Source: a virus
Reading direction: 5' to 3' (one strand)
DNA length: 64,000 nt
Virus record (IMG/VR): IMGVR_UViG_3300005826_000294
Location: 124,001 to 188,000 of that record
This document shows positions 56,168-63,655 of this stretch, piece after piece; positions within the stretch are counted from its first letter, which is position 1; every line of letters starts with the position of its first letter. Both the position numbers and the translations under genes were made by a program. The notes under the pieces are model-generated. The model saw only the letters and a list, made by a program, of their open reading frames with translations. It ran no database searches and was not told the DNA's origin.

Positions 56168-56458
56168 TTAATAACCAGGCCAGAAATAATCATCATCAAA
56201 ATTTTTTCTTTTTACATGGGGACATGAATCCTCATATATTCCCCAAAGACGGGAAATTTCATTATCTTGTAAATCATTATTCATATATAAGGAATCTTCA
56301 ACAGTCATGAAAGCAGCGACAACATTTTTTAACCAGTTCTCCTGCTCGGGGGTAGGTTCTTCCGTGCTTCCATATTTCACTTGTTCTAATGTTCCTCGGG
56401 ACATTATATGTCCACCAGTATTATATGTTATTCCATCTGAGCGTTTTATGAAACTCAT
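56168..56458 (-). CDS. Unknown small protein
   Basis: 96 residues, acidic, with TPEQENWLKNVVAAFMTVED and a C-terminal aromatic end (DDDYFWPGY). Not recognised. One-base overlap with 56458-56736 indicates coupled translation. Confidence 0.4.
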   Translation of the reverse strand: MSFIKRSDGITYNTGGHIMSRGTLEQVKYGSTEEPTPEQENWLKNVVAAFMTVEDSLYMNNDLQDNEISRLWGIYEDSCPHVKRKNFDDDYFWPGY

Positions 56459-56736
56459 TATTTTGCCCAGGCTTCAACTCGCACCGTGCTAGCTCCTCCA
56501 ACATAACGGAACCACACCTTTGATTCTACTCTATTATCAAATACTAATCCTGCAGAAGCATCACTTGGATTTAAATTTCCATGAACAATGTCCCCATCAA
56601 ATGAATACTCAACAATATTTGCTCCTGTATTTAAAAAAGAAAATCCTTGTGATAAGAATTCAAAATTTACTTGAGGGGCGGATGGAAAAACCGCTACATC
56701 TACAGTTACTTCATCAAAATAATTCCATTTAGACAT
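56458..56736 (-). CDS. Small beta-sandwich virion-like protein
   Basis: 92 residues, beta-rich throughout (VDVAVFPSAPQVNFEFLSQG; VEYSFDGDIVHGNLNPSDAS; ESKVWFRYVGG). The pattern, with a central EYSFDG-like strand and a terminal VRVEAW strand, is that of small phage domains that attach to tail or fibre proteins. A promoter candidate is 35 bases upstream. Confidence 0.45.
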   Translation of the reverse strand: MSKWNYFDEVTVDVAVFPSAPQVNFEFLSQGFSFLNTGANIVEYSFDGDIVHGNLNPSDASAGLVFDNRVESKVWFRYVGGASTVRVEAWAK

Positions 56737-56770
56737 ATCAAAGCTCCATTAATCTATAATAATGATCCTA

Positions 56771-56779
56771 TATTGATAG
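56771..56779 (-). promoter_or_regulatory. Candidate phage late promoter motif
   Basis: Minus strand: six A and a T, then CTATCAATA, then TAGGATCATTATTATAG, in the 68-base gap between the stop at 56805 and ATG 56736. Core identical to 15684 and 42806. Confidence 0.5.
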
Positions 56780-56804
56780 ATTTTTTCTTTAATTTTTATT
56801 AATT

Positions 56805-57671
56805 CTATGGTGTTGTTACGTTTATTGTAGCCCCAGAGGCTCCTATATTACCACTGGCAAGATAATTTAAAAACATATTAATTGTTCCATTTGATCCATT
56901 ATATGCTGTGTTCGAAGCACCAACATCAATAGTACTTATATTAAGATTTATAAAACCTGCTCCTCCTGCCCCATGCCAAACTCCAATTAAACCTGTTAAT
57001 GTTCCCAACTGGACAATATGATCTACTCTTCCAACAACACTAGAAGTTCCATAATTTCCAACACCAACAGCATTATTTGCTTGTAAATATAAATCTCCTA
57101 CTTTAACGTGCATGTGCCCACCAGCAATAACATCACATCCAACACCAACACGTTCAGTGAAAATAGAATTTACATTAGCTAAAATTACTGCTGGGGCTAC
57201 TACAGCACCAGTATCAAAATTAAATACTCCAACACCTACTGTTCCAGTCTGTACAATTTTATCAGCATATAACCAATTTGTCCCGCCATTTCCTGTTAAA
57301 GCTTTATAAACTGCTGTTTTTTGAGCAGAAATAATAGAATGAAATGTAACAGATGAATTATCTCCAGTAAATTCTACTACTCCATTATAATAACCTCCAC
57401 CACTATCTTGAATTGTAGCACTTGGAGCATATACACTACGATTTTCAGGAACAATAATACTTTCATTATAAATTCCCGAATCTAAACAAACTACTACAAT
57501 ACCAGCACTAGAAGCAGATAAAGCCGCTCCAAATGTAAGAAATGCTTTTTCAATAGTTTTCCCATCATTAGAATCGCTTCCATGCTTTCCAACCCATAAT
57601 ATATTTTGATTATCTATTAAAGGAGCAAATGAACTGCTTATACTCCCAGAAATTCCTAAAAAACTGCTCAT
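56805..57671 (-). CDS. Beta-helix virion protein (pectate-lyase-like)
   Basis: 288 residues. The entry ILWVGKHGSDSNDGKTIEKA is the standard lead of phage pectate-lyase-like domains (WVGKxGsD-NDGkT), followed by IVVVCLDSGIYNESIIVPEN and repeating short strands up to a C-terminal NGTINMFLNYL. Likely a small glycan-binding or decoration protein. It starts 9 bases after the SNase-like gene stop and is followed by a promoter candidate. Confidence 0.7.
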   Translation of the reverse strand: MSSFLGISGSISSSFAPLIDNQNILWVGKHGSDSNDGKTIEKAFLTFGAALSASSAGIVVVCLDSGIYNESIIVPENRSVYAPSATIQDSGGGYYNGVVEFTGDNSSVTFHSIISAQKTAVYKALTGNGGTNWLYADKIVQTGTVGVGVFNFDTGAVVAPAVILANVNSIFTERVGVGCDVIAGGHMHVKVGDLYLQANNAVGVGNYGTSSVVGRVDHIVQLGTLTGLIGVWHGAGGAGFINLNISTIDVGASNTAYNGSNGTINMFLNYLASGNIGASGATINVTTP

Positions 57672-57680
57672 CTTATCCTC

Positions 57681-58043
57681 CTATTTATAGACATCAGCAT
57701 AACCTTCTTTTAATAAGTGGTCATTAAGTAATATCTCTTCTCCATCTATAGTAAAATACAAATCAATTAACCATCTTCCATATTTATCAGGTTTATAAGT
57801 AATTGCTCGTAAATATTGAGATTTATTAAGACATTCTTCTACATACGCTTTAGCTTTTAAGCCGGCTTCTTTTTCTATTCCACGCACTTCTGGCGTATTT
57901 ATTCTTGCTAAACGAAAATTCATTTCAGTAGATATAGTCTGTAAAATATGAAAACCTATATCTATATCTTTATATAGTCTTAGACGAACAGTATCGCCAT
58001 CTACCACTCTTACAAGTTCTGCTCTATAGTTATATTCAGTCAT
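57681..58043 (-). CDS. Staphylococcal nuclease-like (thermonuclease) protein
   Basis: 120 residues, one complete SNase domain: VVDGDTVRLRL (residues 14-24, metal and strand), FRLARINTPE (43-52) and KYGRWLID (87-94, catalytic Arg 90). Aligned to SNase, Arg 44 is the first catalytic Arg and Glu 52 the general base, while the Ca ligand Asp is Asn 49. No signal peptide, so it would act inside the cell or virion. It is preceded by an AT-rich 73-base gap; start at ATG 58043. Confidence 0.85.
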   Translation of the reverse strand: MTEYNYRAELVRVVDGDTVRLRLYKDIDIGFHILQTISTEMNFRLARINTPEVRGIEKEAGLKAKAYVEECLNKSQYLRAITYKPDKYGRWLIDLYFTIDGEEILLNDHLLKEGYADVYK

Positions 58044-58104
58044 AATTAAACTCCATATTATATTTAATAATATTAATATATAGATACACTACTCCTATGA
58101 TAAA

Positions 58105-58121
58105 AATAATTTTTAATTATT
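58105..58121 (-). terminator. Weak AT-only hairpin at methyltransferase gene end
   Basis: AATAATT and AATTATT form a 7-pair stem around a three-base loop, with a short U-rich flank on the minus strand, overlapping the stop at 58117. All pairs are A-U, so stability is low. The rest of the gap up to 58044 is AT-rich without a clear motif. Confidence 0.25.
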
Positions 58122-59139
58122 GTTTTGTGAATATATAGACGGGTTCTAATTTGGAGGTTCCTGCGGTTTTATTTAGATGACTACGAATGGTCTTCAGGTG
58201 GATGGTCTCTTTATAAACAAATTTATCATTTGCCATTTCAAACATTTTAGGAAAATTAATTACATTTAATGCGAAATACTTATTCGGCTTTAACATTCTA
58301 TAAACATTATCTAATGTATTTTTCCAATATATATTATAAAAATAATCTTCTCCTTTATTATATGCTTGTGAATCATCTGAACTATAAACTTCCTGATTAA
58401 AATATGGAGGAGAAGACATAGCAAAATCTATTGTATTTTCTCCTAGAAATGTATTTTCCGAAACTCCATTTATTAGTTTATAATTTTTAAAATTAAAATG
58501 TTTAGCCATAGCTTCAAGTTCAAAAGAAGTCAAAGGATCTACCCCAACATATTGTCTATTACAGGACATTGCTCCTAATAATCTTCCTCCAAATCCCATA
58601 CTATAATCATATACAATATCATTTTTTTTAGAATATCTTTCATATAAAAATTTAGCAATTGTAGGCTTAAACATACTTATCATAGGGATTTTTCTTGCTG
58701 ATCTAAATCCTTGGACTATCTGTCTAAAACTAATTTGAAATGCTTCAATATCATTCTCATGTTTTTTCTTATACCAATCTATACCAAGTCTATTTTGAAT
58801 TACACTTTTTAAAACATTATCATCTTGGAATAACTCTATAATATTTTTCTTTTTAGGTTCAGTTGATCCAAAAAATGATTTACAAAAATACTTACATATA
58901 AAAGTCCCAACACTACTATTATTAAATAAAACATCTTCTTCTACATTACATTTAAAATCAACAAGTCTCTTCCATTCACTATCTACCTTTTTTATATCAT
59001 CTGGATACATAAATCCTATGTTTCTAAAATATTGGAAAATAGGTTCTATTAATTCTATTCTTTCTTCTTTACTTAATGATTCAACATACTTTTTTGTTAA
59101 TTTATTTTCATTAATTGTAATTACGTCATTAAAATTCAT
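58117..59139 (-). CDS. DNA methyltransferase (SPPY-type)
   Basis: 340 residues. The SAM-binding motif I region is YDYSMGFGGRLLGAM (about 177-191), followed by VGVDP. The catalytic motif IV is SSPPYFNQ (242-249), the SPPY form typical of N4-cytosine and some N6-adenine amino-methyltransferases. Helical N-terminal 150 residues precede the catalytic domain and could be a target-recognition or partner region. It overlaps the GNAT-like gene by 4 bases (ATGA), so the two are coupled. No cognate restriction enzyme is seen nearby, which favours a self-protection or modification role. Confidence 0.8.
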   Translation of the reverse strand: MNFNDVITINENKLTKKYVESLSKEERIELIEPIFQYFRNIGFMYPDDIKKVDSEWKRLVDFKCNVEEDVLFNNSSVGTFICKYFCKSFFGSTEPKKKNIIELFQDDNVLKSVIQNRLGIDWYKKKHENDIEAFQISFRQIVQGFRSARKIPMISMFKPTIAKFLYERYSKKNDIVYDYSMGFGGRLLGAMSCNRQYVGVDPLTSFELEAMAKHFNFKNYKLINGVSENTFLGENTIDFAMSSPPYFNQEVYSSDDSQAYNKGEDYFYNIYWKNTLDNVYRMLKPNKYFALNVINFPKMFEMANDKFVYKETIHLKTIRSHLNKTAGTSKLEPVYIFTKQ

Positions 59140-59900
59140 TTTACCTTCCCTGAATATTCTATATGATTATTTAACCCTGGAAATTTTTCTTTATATCTCA
59201 ACAAACTCTTATTTGATGAAAATCCAAGCATTACATATTCTATATTAAGATTATTTGCCTTTTCATATAAAGAAAAATCTATTAATTCCGATAGAATTGG
59301 GTTTTTCTTATATAAAGCTTTTCCAACAATATATGAACTATATCTTCCTCTATTAGATAATGTTCCAAGAGCTACTAACTCATTACCATTATAACAAAAA
59401 GAATTAATACATTCATTATGAAAATTATTCATATAAAAATATAGATTTTTTCCACTATTATCTCTAAAATATTTATCAGAATAATTCTCTCTCCATTGTT
59501 CTATAAATATCTTTACATCATTAATATCTCTATAATAATCTAACACTTCTATATCTAATTTGTCAATTCTATTTAATCTATTTCTTAAACCACGATATTT
59601 TTTACCAGAAGGATATAATGTTTTCGATAAATCCAAAAATCCTGAATCTCCTTTTGACTTTAAAACCTTAAAAGCATTTTTTAAAACTACAACATCATCA
59701 AAAGAGAAATAATGAAAATTAAATGGAACATACTCTTTTAACCATATAATATCACTATTCTTTAATTCATCAAAAATTACAATATTTCTTCTTTTACCTA
59801 CCATCCAAGTAGCATATCGGTCATATTCGCAAATATCTCTTGCCATCTTTCCTAATAAGCATTTCCAAGAATACTTATCAATATAACTAATCTTCATCAT
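59136..59900 (-). CDS. GNAT-fold acyltransferase-like protein
   Basis: 254 residues. The pattern RGLRNRLNRID, then GKNLYFYMNNFHNECINSF, NELVALGTLS and YIVGKALYKKNP followed by a terminal YKEKFPG fits the GNAT/FemAB-like (DUF2156-type) acyltransferase families. Mu Mom, a DNA-modifying enzyme, has the same general fold. It is translationally coupled to the DNA methyltransferase, so a two-step DNA modification is one possibility; a stand-alone acetyltransferase is the other. The start (ATG ATG at 59900) lies inside the endonuclease gene's 3' end (14-base overlap). Confidence 0.6.
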   Translation of the reverse strand: MMKISYIDKYSWKCLLGKMARDICEYDRYATWMVGKRRNIVIFDELKNSDIIWLKEYVPFNFHYFSFDDVVVLKNAFKVLKSKGDSGFLDLSKTLYPSGKKYRGLRNRLNRIDKLDIEVLDYYRDINDVKIFIEQWRENYSDKYFRDNSGKNLYFYMNNFHNECINSFCYNGNELVALGTLSNRGRYSSYIVGKALYKKNPILSELIDFSLYEKANNLNIEYVMLGFSSNKSLLRYKEKFPGLNNHIEYSGKVK

Positions 59901-60855
59901 ATTCCTCTATCATTTGTTTTATAAAATTTTCTACATTATCTTTATATGAAATAATTTTATAGTTAATATTATTCTTTTTATAATACTCTATTTTTTCATT
60001 TTCTCCACTATCATATGGATGTTTTCTATTATTCTTCATTCCATCAATTTCTAACCATATTTCCTTTCCATTCTTTAATTCAATAAAAAAATCGCAGGTC
60101 CATTGCCTGCTCTCACAAACCAAACTCTCATATTTATATCTTTTTATATGTTTTGATTTAAATAAAATATCTCCAGCGGTTTTTTCAATTGAAGATAAAT
60201 AAATATTACCATCATCTCCTTTAAAATATCCCCTTCCATGAAATTGATTAATTGTATTATATTTTGGGTCAATTTTTTTCATTATATCTTCCCACGCAAT
60301 ATAATTAAATTTTTTCTTTATTATATAACAACTATATGGAAACTTATCTTTTGAAGCATTTCTTATGCTCCAATATTCTAAACATTTAATATCATTATTA
60401 TTTTCTTTATACCATTTAATAAGAGAATTTATTATATTTTGTCGAGATATGTTTGAAATAATTCCAGCTTCTAATAGTGCCTTGGACCAAGAACCAAAAA
60501 TCTTTTTAAATGTAGGACTACAATACCTTATATTTGATAATTCATAATATTCTTTTTGAGTAGGGATTCTACCAAGTTTTTTATAAACTTGTTTTAAATC
60601 ATCAATAATTTCTTTTTTTGTTTTATTTCTCACTTGATTTGGTTTAAACCCAGCAACTAAAAGAGATTTTGATAAAGAACCAAATGCTCTCTTATAAGCA
60701 TTAATACTATATTTACTACCATTCTTTAAACTTAAATCTTCTTTCTTTGGAGTTCTACCTAATTTCTCGTACATTTCTTTAAGATTTTTTATTAATTTAT
60801 TATTAGATATTTTATAACAAGCATTCCCTACATTTTCTTTAAAAACCTCTTTCAT
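59887..60855 (-). CDS. Endonuclease-associated-repeat homing nuclease, main part (frame-disrupted gene)
   Basis: 322 residues from the internal ATG 60855. Several 45-55-residue repeats of the homing-endonuclease-associated type (KLGRTPKKEDLSLKNGSKYS, then AFGSLSKSLLVAGF; KLGRIPTQKEY with IFGSWSKALLEAG) form a DNA-binding array. The C-terminal 100 residues hold a nuclease-like core, YLSSIEKTAGD, WTCDFFIELKNGKEIWLEID and YKIISYKD, similar to PD-(D/E)xK enzymes. The frame stays open upstream to 61023 and encodes one more repeat (KISKESLIDDLKRVYSIINK), so the real gene continues into the 60971-61183 fragment through a single-base frameshift. Paralogue at 62659. Confidence 0.7.
   Translation of the reverse strand: MKEVFKENVGNACYKISNNKLIKNLKEMYEKLGRTPKKEDLSLKNGSKYSINAYKRAFGSLSKSLLVAGFKPNQVRNKTKKEIIDDLKQVYKKLGRIPTQKEYYELSNIRYCSPTFKKIFGSWSKALLEAGIISNISRQNIINSLIKWYKENNNDIKCLEYWSIRNASKDKFPYSCYIIKKKFNYIAWEDIMKKIDPKYNTINQFHGRGYFKGDDGNIYLSSIEKTAGDILFKSKHIKRYKYESLVCESRQWTCDFFIELKNGKEIWLEIDGMKNNRKHPYDSGENEKIEYYKKNNINYKIISYKDNVENFIKQMIEEYDED
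60680..60760. repeat. 81-bp copy of repeat shared with second endonuclease
   Basis: Matches 63449-63529 with about five mismatches; encodes the TPKKEDLSLKNGSKYS segment in both paralogous endonuclease genes, so they duplicated or exchanged DNA recently. Confidence 0.8.
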
Positions 60856-60970
60856 CCATTTATTCCAACTTTGTATTCTTATATAAGAAGAAGTTGAATA
60901 ATTTCCATATTTATTATATTCTTTTTTACTGGGAGGTTTGTTAATAATACTATAAACTCTTTTTAAATCA

Positions 60971-61183
60971 TCAATTAAACTTTCCTTTGATATTTTTAAA
61001 GAATTTGTTCTTTTTATAAAATCCTACTTTATTACACCATTCCGACCATAACATTCTATCTGTATAAGGATCAGAAGAATATTTACCATATCTAATATAT
61101 TCTTCTTTTGTGGGAATTTTTCCGAGTTTATTTACAACATATCTTAAATTTTCCAATAATTCTTCATAACTTAACTTTTTCAT
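60971..61183 (-). pseudogene. N-terminal fragment of the frame-disrupted endonuclease
   Basis: 70 residues from ATG 61183 (ATGA overlap with the upstream gene; TTG 61195 is an alternative). It encodes one endonuclease-associated repeat (LLENLRYVVNKLGKIPTKEE, then LWSEWCNKVGFYKK) and then runs into nonsense and a stop. A +1 shift at the TATAAAAAGAACA run would continue into TNSLKISKESLIDDL of the downstream frame. Either a decayed gene, a sequencing or assembly error at an A-run, or rarely a programmed shift. Confidence 0.6.
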
Positions 61184-61923
61184 TTCTTTCCCCAACGATG
61201 TTCATATCCAATAACAGGACAATCTCCAATCCAATCCAAAAAATCTAAATTATCAAATACCAAGATATAATAATCTCCACTCCTTTTCTTTACATTTACC
61301 TTAAAACCTAAATTTTTAAGCATAATACATAATTTATTATTATCTTCAAAAGAAAACCCACAAGTCGAAATCTTAACTTTATTCTCAAAATATCCGTCCC
61401 CCAAATACCAATGTAAAGCCGTTTCTTTTGTTAAATTAAACTCTGGAACTATTTTGGTTCCATTAATATACCATTTATTATATATTTCGGTCCAAGATAT
61501 ATTTGATGTTGTTCTCGTCCTAAATTGCTTTTTTCCTCCATTTCTCTCTTTTAGGATAAAACATTTAACAGGAATATCTAATTTATTATATAAATATCTT
61601 CCATAATGAAAATTTGCCGTGGAATGAGAAAAACAAGCATTACTTTTATATTGTCCAGATAAATATAAACAACCATCTCCTAATAATTCTCCATTTATAA
61701 TCTCAATACATCTTTTAGAAATTATAATAGGTTTATCCTGAGGACGACCAGATATTTTTCCTACATCTATTCCAGCACAATTAATAGCATTTCTCCAACT
61801 ACCAAAATGTCTTTTATATGTTGATGAAGAGGGTCCATTCAATTTATCAATATAACTTTGAGATATATTATCTAACGAAAAAGATCTTAAATAATTAATC
61901 AATTCTTCTTTTGTATATTTCAT
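61180..61923 (-). CDS. LAGLIDADG homing endonuclease (LAGLIDADG_2-like)
   Basis: 247 residues. One endonuclease-associated repeat at the N-terminus (LINYLRSFSLDNISQSYIDK, then HFGSWRNAINCAGI) is followed by motifs GELLGDGCL (78-86) and HWYLGDGYF (171-179), which carry single acidic residues and the short inter-motif spacing of the LAGLIDADG_2 type. So it is a different subfamily from the other LAGLIDADG proteins in the window but shares its targeting repeat with the neighbouring genes at 59887 and 62659. It overlaps the preceding HNH gene by 29 bases. Confidence 0.8.
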   Translation of the reverse strand: MKYTKEELINYLRSFSLDNISQSYIDKLNGPSSSTYKRHFGSWRNAINCAGIDVGKISGRPQDKPIIISKRCIEIINGELLGDGCLYLSGQYKSNACFSHSTANFHYGRYLYNKLDIPVKCFILKERNGGKKQFRTRTTSNISWTEIYNKWYINGTKIVPEFNLTKETALHWYLGDGYFENKVKISTCGFSFEDNNKLCIMLKNLGFKVNVKKRSGDYYILVFDNLDFLDWIGDCPVIGYEHRWGKK

Positions 61924-62590
61924 TTAAATACTCTAAAAATTTCCTTTTATTATATGTAGCGTTTTTCTTAAAATTATCTTCTTTTTTTAACCATTGATGG
62001 TTTTTTGGATTAAAAGCCGCTTTAATATGATATACATTATTAAAATCAAAAGCGGATAAAGGAAAAATATGATCTATATTATAATTCTCAATATCCTTAG
62101 GAAAAGGTTTTAAATATTCAATAATAGCATAATAATCTATTCCATACTCATCCGATTTTGTTTTTCCATTAGAATATGTTTTAAAAGCATAATATAACCT
62201 TTGTCTTAGTTTTAATATAATAGAAAATATAGGATCATCTTTCCTTTTTTTCTTATTATAACAATTCCTACACATCTTTTTAGAACATATATTTCTATAT
62301 TTGCCACAAATATAACAATATCCTTTATTATTATAACAATTTTTACATATCTGGGTTTTTCTTATATGTATCTCTTTTTCATTACCACAAATAGAACATA
62401 TCTTTTTCTTATATGTATATGTTCTTTTATAACAAACATCACATAATTTACTTGTATGAAGTTCCTTTATTTTTCCACATTCTATACATTCTTTTTTTTT
62501 TCTCTTATATTGTTTATTATAACATTTTTTACATAACATAGGGGATTTTTTTACAATCTTTTGGCCCCCGCAAACGGAACATTTTTTCAT
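61895..62590 (-). CDS. Cys-rich HNH homing endonuclease
   Basis: 231 residues. About five zinc ribbons with CSVCGG, CKKCY, CIECGKIKELHT, CDVCY and CSICGNEKEIHI, then the HNH core ENYNIDHIFPLSAFDF and NPKNHQWLKKEDN. The usual HIDH is NIDH here, so the first HNH histidine is replaced by Asn and the activity may be altered. It lies behind an AGGTG ribosome site and an unusual GC-rich palindromic leader (62613-62624). Confidence 0.78.
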   Translation of the reverse strand: MKKCSVCGGQKIVKKSPMLCKKCYNKQYKRKKKECIECGKIKELHTSKLCDVCYKRTYTYKKKICSICGNEKEIHIRKTQICKNCYNNKGYCYICGKYRNICSKKMCRNCYNKKKRKDDPIFSIILKLRQRLYYAFKTYSNGKTKSDEYGIDYYAIIEYLKPFPKDIENYNIDHIFPLSAFDFNNVYHIKAAFNPKNHQWLKKEDNFKKNATYNKRKFLEYLNEIYKRRID

Positions 62591-62612
62591 GAAAGCACCT
62601 TTCAGGTTAGAG

Positions 62613-62624
62613 TCGTCGCGACGA
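62613..62624. other. Perfect 12-bp GC-rich palindrome in a leader region
   Basis: The string TCGTCGCGACGA equals its own reverse complement and lies 23 bases before the HNH gene start, with a second smaller palindrome GTCGAC 6 bases further upstream. In such AT-rich sequence two CG-rich palindromes in the 68-base gap 62591-62658 are striking. Could be a protein-binding site or a recombination scar; no known attachment or operator is recognised. Confidence 0.5.
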
Positions 62625-62658
62625 AAATTGTCGACAAAAAAATGAATAAAAATTCTAA

Positions 62659-63591
62659 CTATTCAAAATTATTCAAATTTTTTATTATTGTGTCTCTAAT
62701 GTTCGTATCTCTATAAGATATTATAATATAATTGAACTTATTATCATTATAATACTTTATTTTTTCATTATTATCATATGGGTATTTTCTGCTATTTTTC
62801 ATTCCATCTACTTCAATCCAAATCCCATCTGTATAAAAATCACAAGTCCAAGACCTATTATTACAAACTCGCTTTTCATATTCGTAATTTTTTATTAATC
62901 CTTTATTCTTTAAATCAAATAAAATATCTCCCGTTTTCTTTTCTATGGAAGATAAATATTTATTGCCATCATTACCCTTATGAATATGTCTTCCATAGAA
63001 AATATCTTTGGTTTTATAATTTTTATCAATTTTCTTCATAATATCTTCCCATAAAATATTATCAAATTTCTTTTTTATAGTATTACAACTATAAGGAAAC
63101 TTACCATTTTCTTTTGCCTTCCTTATACTCCAATACTCTAAACATCTAATATTATTATTTTCTCTATACCATTTTTTTAGAGCATTTATAATATCCTGTT
63201 TATCTATATTTTTGGCATTTATGACAGGAATTTCAGCCTCTAACAGTAGTTTAGTCCAAGACCCAAATATTTTTTTAATTGTTAAAGAAGTATATCTAAT
63301 ATTAGAATATGTAAAATATTCTTCCTGAGATGGAGTTTTACCTATTTTATTATATACATTTATTAAATCATCAATAATATTTTTTTTAGATTTATTTCTC
63401 ACCTGATTTGGCTTCATACCAGATGATAAAAGAGCAATCTCTAATGATCCAAATGCTCTTTTATAAGCATTAATACTATACTTACTACCATTCTTTAAAC
63501 TTAAATCTTCTTTCTTTGGTGTCCTTCCTAAACTATATTTTAAACTAATTAAATTATTAATTAAATCATCATCACTTATTTTATTAGACAC
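62659..63591 (-). CDS. Endonuclease-associated-repeat homing nuclease, intact paralogue
   Basis: 310 residues. Repeats of the associated type (LGRTPKKEDLSLKNGSKYSI with AFGSLEIALLSSG; IGKTPSQEEYFTYSNIRYTS with IFGSWTKLLLEAE) precede a nuclease-like C-terminus (YLSSIEKKTGDILF; WTCDFYTDGIWIEVDGMKN; FNYIIISYRD). Closely similar to the disrupted gene at 59887, so this is an intact version. It lies directly after the capsid terminator and before the HNH gene. Confidence 0.75.
   Translation of the reverse strand: MSNKISDDDLINNLISLKYSLGRTPKKEDLSLKNGSKYSINAYKRAFGSLEIALLSSGMKPNQVRNKSKKNIIDDLINVYNKIGKTPSQEEYFTYSNIRYTSLTIKKIFGSWTKLLLEAEIPVINAKNIDKQDIINALKKWYRENNNIRCLEYWSIRKAKENGKFPYSCNTIKKKFDNILWEDIMKKIDKNYKTKDIFYGRHIHKGNDGNKYLSSIEKKTGDILFDLKNKGLIKNYEYEKRVCNNRSWTCDFYTDGIWIEVDGMKNSRKYPYDNNEKIKYYNDNKFNYIIISYRDTNIRDTIIKNLNNFE
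63449..63529. repeat. 81-bp copy of repeat shared with disrupted endonuclease
   Basis: Counterpart of 60680-60760; the pair brackets a 2.7 kb block holding a LAGLIDADG gene and an HNH gene, so recombination between them would delete that block. Confidence 0.8.
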
Positions 63592-63604
63592 TTTTTCTCC
63601 AAAT

Positions 63605-63628
63605 AAAAAAGACCCGATTTCTCGGGTC
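63605..63628 (-). terminator. Rho-independent terminator after capsid gene
   Basis: GACCCGA and TCGGGTC form a 7-pair GC-rich stem (63611-63617 with 63622-63628) around a TTTC loop. On the minus strand six U follow. The plus strand has a U-tract too, so it may act in both directions. It is 27 bases after the capsid stop codon. Confidence 0.9.
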
Positions 63629-63655
63629 TTTTTAAATATTACTTATTTGGTTTTA

